A stretch of DNA of 64,000 bases from Rugalucina vietnamica (lineage: Eukaryota; Mollusca; Bivalvia; Lucinida; Lucinidae): positions 31,922,488 to 31,986,487 of the forward strand of contig OZ024871.1 of assembly GCA_964017185.1 (NCBI GenBank). Reading direction: 5' to 3'. The position numbers and the translations under genes are program-made. The notes beneath the pieces were generated by a model, which had not been told where the DNA came from, searched no databases, and worked only from the letters and a program-made list of their open reading frames with translations. Every line of letters begins with the position of its first letter. Position 1 is the first letter of the stretch. Of the stretch, positions 57,297 through 64,000 are shown piece by piece.

Positions 57297-57858
57297 AATG
57301 AGCATTTGGCTTGCTTTTACCCCTTAAAATATGTTATTCATTGTAAATACTTGCAAAGTTCGAAAGACCAGGTTGCCGTATTATCGTGCGTTACTTTAAT
57401 TTTGACGTATTTTGTTTTAACCCGTGGTTGTTCGGGAAAAAAATCATGAGAAATTGGCTTCTTAAGTTAAAGTGTGATGTCAAAAAGCAAAATCATCCAA
57501 CAGTTAGTCAAAACTTTGAAGAAAATGAGAAAAGTACGAAACGTTTTTGGGCGAATGTTATTTTCGTGTATGGCCGAACTTGCAAAACAATAATCTCCTC
57601 GAATGTTTGCGAGTCCCATCGAAGCCTATGCATCAGTAGAACACTCGGCAATTAGAGGCATGTATGTAGATCCGGATAGGCTAGATCGTTCGTTGGAAAG
57701 GTCTATTTAAATAATTCAAATAAAAGTTTGTAAAAACTTACCGCTAAAGTTTCCTCCAAAAATGGCGGCGAATCCGAAGGAAACTACCGCAATCATACGT
57801 GAAAATGCCGCTGATCATGCGTTACGACCTCTTTCCATGCGTTTCGAATGGACACGGT
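57297..57858 (+). repeat. Inverted segment pair, right copy
   Basis: See 41890-42659. Carries the 89-codon frame at 57386-57655 and, further along, a frame beginning MAANPKETTAIIRENAADHA at 57763 that runs off the end of the repeat. The SINE-like insertion of the left copy is absent here. Confidence 0.85.
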
Positions 57859-57895
57859 GGCACTACTACTACTGTTAGATGCTAACATTTTTTAA

Positions 57896-58827
57896 GGTGG
57901 GGTATGAAAGACCCTGCCGAGCCGAGCTGTATTAAAAGACCCTGCCGAGCCAGGTTTTTGACTTGTAATCGCCAATAAAACTCAAAATACCAAAAATGAA
58001 TGGTTTCATATGTTGAAACAGACGAAATCGCACAGATGTTTAAGATATTGTTCGTCATGATTAATTTGAAAACTAAATTTGATGACAATTTTCAATTTGA
58101 CTGGTACAAAAGCTGAGATTTTCTGTCAAATCCAATAAATTTGGCAAATTAGCATTACTGAGTTTATGTAATCTCTTTCCAATTACACTTGTTGTAGCCA
58201 TAGCGGATCTGTAGATGATCCGGATCAAAAATAGTTTCAAAATAATTTTACAAAAATATGAAACAAGATTTTTTTAAACGAACTTGGCCACTTGATTCAA
58301 ACATATTTCATTTCATGGTCAATGATCGTGGATAATGACTTCAACATCTTGTTCATGTCAACGGTTCCCGACGCATATACAGAAACACGATGGAAAATGC
58401 GTTCTTTTACACACGGCGGTTCGCCGAATTTCCCGAAAATTAAAGGTACAATGTAAGTTATCTTTCGATTGTTGTTGCTAATATGTTTTCCAATTATTTT
58501 CTGTCATTTTGACGAAGGTTTCGTCCTAAAATCGATTATTGCGACATATTTAATTAGAAACTTTGAAACGGTGGCATTGTAGCTACTCCGGATCACGTTT
58601 AACCGCATACTGTCATTTTATGCTCTCAAAGGACTTGGATTGCGCAGCAATTTTCATGAACTTGATCCGGAATGGGTAGAATAATTGTATATAACATCGT
58701 TTCAAATGTTATAAAATATCATTTTGTATTTTATTTTCCATGAAGATGTCGAGCTTTAAGCAATAATTAGTCAAAAACCTGGCTCAGCATAGTCAGCTCG
58801 GCTCGGCATGGGCTTTCATACCCCACC
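57896..58827. mobile_element. MITE with GGTGGGGTATGAAAG ends
   Basis: 932 bp. Inverted ends of ~65 bp (GGTGGGGTATGAAAGACCCT left; mirrored CATGGGCTTTCATACCCCAC right), containing TGCCGAGCCGAGCTG and GAGCCAGGTTTTTGACT. Flanks CATTTTTTAA and CATTTTTAAC look like a 9-10 bp target duplication with a one-T slip. Noncoding interior. Confidence 0.8.
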
Positions 58828-59054
58828 CATTTTTAACAAGTTTGAATGAATGCAAATCTTTTCATCTTGTTTAAGCAGTCCTACTAACACCGGGTAAACA
58901 TTCCCCTCTTCATGAAGAGCTAGAAATTGCAAGATAGAAACACTACTGAAATAAATTTAAATTCATGTTTGTAAGGCAATGTACTGCACTTTCTGATTAG
59001 ACAAACATAAGATTTGCTTCCATTATCGTATGGGATTAAACAGCCAGTTACCAC

Positions 59055-59138
59055 AAGCTGAGCGATCGCTGGTCCCTGATTGATCACTGGTCCTCTTAGA
59101 GGACCAGTGATCGATAGGGACCAGTGATCGCTCAGCTT
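59055..59138. repeat. 84-bp near-perfect palindrome
   Basis: AAGCTGAGCGATCGCTGGTC on the left is mirrored by GACCAGTGATCGCTCAGCTT on the right, with the centre at TCCTCT-T-AGAGGA. One indel and a few mismatches. It would extrude as a cruciform or fold as a 41-bp hairpin in RNA. Confidence 0.9.
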
Positions 59139-59775
59139 GAGTCTTATGCAAACTTACTTTAAGGGAAGGTCCTGTATTTGAGTCCCTGTCGAGCCGCATT
59201 TTTTTTTTTTTTTTTTTTTGGCCCCTGACCCCTGTGCATTCCGGAACATCTCGGCCCATAACAAACTCGGCCCATGACAAACTGGCCCATGACAAACTCG
59301 GCCACCAAATCTAGGACCATACCAACTCGGCCCATGCCAACTCGGTCCCTATCTACTAGATACTATGATAACATCATTGCTGAGTATTATAGGAAGTTAT
59401 AAACATTGATTTGATAGAAAATATTATTTTTAGTAATAGTATATTTGAAGATGACACAGTTTAGCAACTTCGGGCTGTTTTCTGATCCATATTCTCAATG
59501 AATTATGATTGGTATTAAGATTTGTAGCCTTATCAGACAATTTCAAGTACATGTAATGCAGGCCTTTACGCTGAGTTTATTATCAATGATGGGCATAGTT
59601 GAAAGAAAGAAAAAAGAAAGAAGGAAAGAGATGAACCTGAGTATTATATGTAAAAGAAAGTCAATTACAAAATAATGATCATTGTCGATGCTTTGTCTCA
59701 CCTGACCAGTAATTTGGCAATGACAGTATTTGTTTGGATGAAGAACTCAGTCAATTATATTAAACAAACAATTGG

Positions 59776-60228
59776 GCGTCCGCTTTAGCTCAGTAGGGAG
59801 CGAGGAGGTTTCCTGCTTTGCTACATACCAATTTTGTATGGGTTCGCGCCCCACTGTGGCCAAATGTTTTTCAGAATAGACATGAATTAACCCATCGAAA
59901 TGTATGTGGTCTGGCTGTCGCCAGGCGGACGCGGTGGTTTCACAGGCATATTTCCTCCACCTCAGGCAGCCTGCTTCACTGTTGCATCTGGGGAAAAGGG
60001 GCTTTGGGTAGTATGGTACGACAGTGACGTGGTTAAGGCACAAGGGAGGGAAATCCGCATTGGCAGGATTCTAATATGTGTTAGTCTTAGGGTTATTATT
60101 TTACTGGTGGTGGGCATTAATCCTGTCACTTTGGAGTGGTGATGGTTAGGCGAAGGGTTACCCGTACTTGTGGGTTAAACGAGATGTGCTAATGATGGCA
60201 GAATCTATACAATACAATACAATTAGTG
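59776..60228 (+). mobile_element. tRNA-derived SINE (family S3), ~450 bp
   Basis: tRNA-like head GCGTCCGCTTTAGCTCAGTA (box A TTAGCTCAGTAGG), box B GGGTTCGCGCCCC at 59840-59852, a long body, and a (ATACA)n-like tail AATACAATACAATT. Full-length by appearance. Confidence 0.8.
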
Positions 60229-60367
60229 AACAATATAATTATCACAGTTCTGTCTACATGTAGCATATTAATTAGAAGATAATTGGTATACTTGCATGAC
60301 TTAAATTGTTAAAATAAATATTTATACCTTATCGTGTGTTCTTTTTTGTTTTTACCTTCTTATTGTT

Positions 60368-61824
60368 AGGCTCACAAGGCGAGCTTATAGGATGGCCATG
60401 ATCTGGCGTCCGTCCGTCCGTCCGTCGTCGTCCACCATTTTCAAAGATCTTCTTCTCTGAAACCGCTTGGCCAATCAAAGCCAAATTTTATATGAAGCAT
60501 CTATAGGAAGGGGGAACCAATGTGTTTATAAATAATCCAGGTCCACATGACCAAGATGGCCGCCATGCCCATATATGGTAAAAACCCTTCAAAATTCTTC
60601 TTCTCCGGAACCACTGGACCGATTTCAACGAAAGCATCGGGGACTAGAGTACTACAATGTGTTTATAAATTATGACCTTTGGATGACCTTGACCTATTTT
60701 ACGGCAAGGTCAACATAGGTCGCCCATGCATTTGAATGGGGAAAATTGTTAAAATGTCGTTTGAAAGGCAAATCTTGCAGGAAATTCGCAAATGGACTGA
60801 AGGTAGGTAATTCTGAAAAAGATTTGGACCCCAGGGGTTGGTCTGCCCCCACCCCGGGGCAATATACATGTATATTACAAACATATTCAAAGATCTTCTT
60901 CTCTGAAACCACTTGGCCAATCAAAGCCCAATTTTATAGGAAGCATCTATGGGAAGGGGGAATCAATGTGTTTATAAATGATCCAGGTCACATGACCAAG
61001 ATGGCCGCCATGCCCATATATGGTAAAAACCCTTTAAAATTCTTCTTCTCCTGAACCAATTGATTCGATTTCGACGAAACTTGGCATGAAGCATCGGGGA
61101 CTGAAGTACTACAATGTGTTTATAAATGATGACCTATGGATGACCTTGACCTATTTTACAGCAAGGTCAACATAGGTCGCCAATGCATTTGAATGGGGAA
61201 AACTTTTAAAATGTCATTTAAAGTGAAAGTCTTGCAGGAAATGGGCAGTAGGACTGAATATTAATGATTCTGAATAAAATTGGACCCCAGGGGCTCATTT
61301 GCCCCAGCCCGGGTATTATACATGTATATTACCATAATATTCAAACATCTTTTTCTCTGAAACCGCTTGGCCAATCAAAGCCAAATTTCATGTGAAGCAT
61401 CTTTAGAATGGGGGAATCAATGTATATATAAATTATCAAGGTCACATGACCAAGATGGCCGCCATGCCCATATATGGTATAAACCCTTCAAAAATCTTCT
61501 TCTCCGGAACCGGTGGACCGATTTCGAAGAAACTTGGCATGAAGCATTGATGACTCAAGTACTAAAATGTATGTATAAATCATGGCCCTGTGGTGACCTT
61601 TACCTATTTTAAGGCAAGGTCAACATGGGTTGCCTATATATTTCAATGGGTAAACTGTTAAAATGTCATTTGAAGGGAAAAACTTGTATGGACAGTATAT
61701 TGATTATTCTGAAAAAAAAAATGGCCCAAGGGCTTCATCTGCCCCTATACTGGGACTATTTTCTATAACATTCGTATATACAGCAGATCTCAGGTGAGCG
61801 TTTACAGGACCATTGGTCCTCTGG
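60368..61824 (+). mobile_element. Family A element, copy 2
   Basis: Starts AGGCTCACAAGGCGAGCTTA, then (CCGT)n at 60409-60428 and three ~454-bp units starting near 60437, 60895 and 61349, each with CTCTGAAACC-CTTGGCCAAT and AAGATGGCCGCCATGCCCAT. It ends CAGGACCATTGGTCCTCTGG. Confidence 0.85.
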
Positions 61825-62279
61825 TTTTTGTTCAATACGTCTGTTCTTATTAGACTAATAGAATTATGGTGAAAACTTCTAACTTCCTCGAATGCTTCTC
61901 AAATAAAAAATACCACATTTTACAAGTAGAGTATATAAAGACGAGTTTATAAATGATAAGTATATGAAGACTTTGTAATTTGTATTTATCAATACATGTA
62001 ACTATAACTTTTTAGACAAGACAAATTTTATCTAAAGTCGGAAAGTATACACAGTATAACATTAGCTATGTATAGCTATTTACCGACTACAACATAATCG
62101 TATATTCCTTTAATCATACTATAAAATTCATATTGTATCCGCCTTATAAGTAGAGGCCGAGTTGGATATGGGTCGAGTTTGTCATGGGCCGAGTTTGTTT
62201 GGGCCGAGTTTGTTATGGGCCGAGTTTGTCATCGGCCGAGTTTGTTATAGGCCGAGTTGTCCAGTTACCCACCTGTGAC

Positions 62280-64000
62280 ATCATTGTACTGTTTATACCC
62301 CCGGCATTTATGCTGACGGGTATATAGTTTTCGCTTTTCCATTCATACATTTGTTGGTAATTCTGGAACGTTCGTGGAATTTATGTCAAAGTTTTGGTTA
62401 AAGTTTCTCTGGTGGTGTATATCTCATGAACCAATGTTCAGAAACCATTCATATTTGGACCTTAGGTTACGGTACCCTATAGTATTTGCTTTGTTTCCAT
62501 GAGTTCGGACCCCATGCCCAGGGGTGGGGCAAGTGGTCAAAAACTAGGTCACCTTTAATTTGGGTCACAGTTTTGGTTTCTCTGATCAGAAACCATTCAT
62601 ATTTGGACTTTAGGTACCCTATGAGGTTTGCTTTGTTTACATGAGTTCGGACCGGAGGTTCCTTGCTCGCGGGTGGGGCTCGAGTTCAAAATCTAGGTCA
62701 CATTGAAAATGTGCTATTTACATACCGGGTAGTGTTTTTATGCCCCCAACTTCGAAGAAGTTGAGGGGGCATATTGGTTTGGGTCTGTCCGTGCAGTCAG
62801 TCAGTCTGTCAGTCAGTCAGTCTGTCTGTCTGTGATGCGTGAGCACTCGGTCAGGAACCGTTAGAGCTAGGATCTTGAAATTTGGTATGTAGTTTGTACA
62901 CTGTATATGAAAATTAAGAGGACCCATATTTTTTCTTTCAGGTAAATTCAAGGGGCTAGGGGCCCATTCTGTGAGAGTTATTTCCCTTTTTAATTCTTGA
63001 TAAAGTGAATAGATAGTGGGTACCTTGTGTGCACAACTCCTCCTACAGTTTTATTCCGATTCTCTTGAAACTTTACAGATGTTGTGACCATGCTTTGAAG
63101 ATATGCATGTGGTTTGGATATAATCCTCAGATTAATTTTTGTCACTTTTTTCGCAATTTGAACTTAGCCATTTTTCGAGCATTTTCACAATGAAAGTGAA
63201 TGGACAGTGGGTACCTTGTGTGCACAACTCCTCCTACAGTTTTATGCCAATTCATTTAAAACTTTACATGTGTTATGGGCATGGCCTGAAGATATGCATG
63301 TGGTTTGGATATAATCCTTGGATTATTTTTTGTCATTTTTTTCACAATTTGAACTTAGTCATTCTTTCGGGCATTTAAGTTGAAATGATAGAGGGTACCT
63401 TGTGTGCGCAACTCCTCCTACAATTTTATACCGATACTTTTGAAACTTTGCAGACATTGTGACCATGCTTTGAAGATATGCATGTGGTTTGGATATACTC
63501 CTCAGATTAATTTTTGTCACTTTTTTTTACAATTTGAACTTAGTCTTTTTTTTTGACATTTTTACATCTTGAAAGTGACTTACCAGTTGGGGGCATAGTG
63601 TTTCATAAACACATTTTCTAGTTTCTTCTCTGAGTTCATATCTTAACAAATACTTATAGGAATGTATTCCTATTTGGATCATAGATACCCTTTAGGGTTG
63701 AATCATACTCCATGGCACCAAACTCTAGGGGTGGGGCTGGAGGTCAAAATCTGGGACATTTATAAAATACAGTAGTTATCAAGATTAATATTCTGTAGGT
63801 CTATATCATAACAACCATTTGTCAGAAAGCATTCATGCTTACACCATAGGTACCACATACGGGTTAGACCTAAGGGTCCATGCATGGGGGTGGGGGGTGG
63901 GACTCGAGGTCAAGATCTAGGACATATGGGCCAAGATCTGATAAAAGGGGTCTTATGGCAGAAAAATCAAAATTAAGATATTAATTACATATGAAAGACC
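62280..64000. repeat. Tandem-unit repeat running off the window
   Basis: Begins ACCCCCGGCATTTATGCTGA. Units share a CATTCATATTTGGACTTTAGG-type line, GGGGTGGGGC and AGGTCAAAATCTAGG (near 62440, 62585, 63650, 63815). It is split by the element at 62738-63596 and continues past 64000. Confidence 0.6.
62738..63596. mobile_element. TATGCCCCCAACT-ended element with 3 internal units
   Basis: Inverted ends TATGCCCCCAACTT and AGTTGGGGGCATA. A first hairpin pairs ATGCCCCCAACTTC with GAAGTTGAGGGGGCAT (62739-62772). (TCAGTCTG)n follows, then three ~187-bp units beginning GGGTACCTTGTGTGCACAAC. Flanks GTGTTTT and GTGTTTC give a 6-7 bp target duplication. Confidence 0.8.

Larger units (their letters stand above)
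59249..62258. mobile_element. Foldback element with CTCGGCCCATGACAAA ends
   Basis: The left end (59249-59346) is a run of CTCGGCCCATRACAAA units. The right end (62150-62258) is the complementary run GGCCGAGTTTGTCATG, about six units of 17-18 bp. The 3-kb interior contains a SINE and a family A element, and no gene. Inverted arrays of short tandem repeats define foldback transposons. Confidence 0.65.

Overview
The window is animal nuclear DNA, most likely from a bivalve mollusc. It is AT-rich and gene-poor, with spliced exons, tRNA-derived SINEs, several LINE clades, Penelope-like retroelement tails, and 'CCAATCAAAGCCAAA'-type and 'CTCGGCCCATGACAAA'-type repeats of the kind I associate with clam and oyster genomes. 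The species cannot be fixed from the sequence alone.

Layout. 0.7-9.8 kb is a tandem duplication of a two-gene unit: an unrecognised basic protein followed by a secreted coiled-coil C-type lectin. In the left unit the first gene is intact and the lectin is broken, having lost its signal-peptide core and taken a TTAA-flanked MITE in its lectin domain. In the right unit the first gene is broken and the lectin is intact. 9.8-15.1 kb is nested repeats. 16.5-26.2 kb is the only clearly spliced gene, on the minus strand. Its exons read as a TEX47-like BLUF-domain protein, and its introns hold a piggyBac-like MITE, a 157-bp tandem array and a long inverted repeat. 27.5-34.8 kb is a strange AT-rich block with about 29 exact GATATC palindromes, two near-identical ~0.55-kb direct repeats with a C(TTCG)G hairpin, and a Penelope-like reverse transcriptase fragment. 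37.6-41.7 kb is one dead LINE cut by four separate insertions. One of these is a 374-bp insert carrying a complete hammerhead ribozyme motif and overlapping its own start by 26 bp. 42-64 kb is more nested repeats: an inverted segment pair, a dead RTE-like LINE, a segmental duplication with an exact empty site, a TIR element with 20-bp GTGCCT/GTACCT arrays, a foldback element, and further MITEs.

The best candidate for a little-described system is the hammerhead element at 40,024-40,397. Its length (348-nt unit plus a 26-nt overlap) and its clean insertion into a LINE reading frame are what reverse transcription of a circular or tandem self-cleaving RNA would leave. The GATATC palindrome array (29.6-30.6 kb) and the GTRCCT array (53.0-53.4 kb) are the most unusual patterns that ordinary annotation does not explain.

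Limits: all identifications come from reading motifs. No alignment, profile search or folding program was run, and repeat boundaries are good to a few bases only where flanking copies define them.
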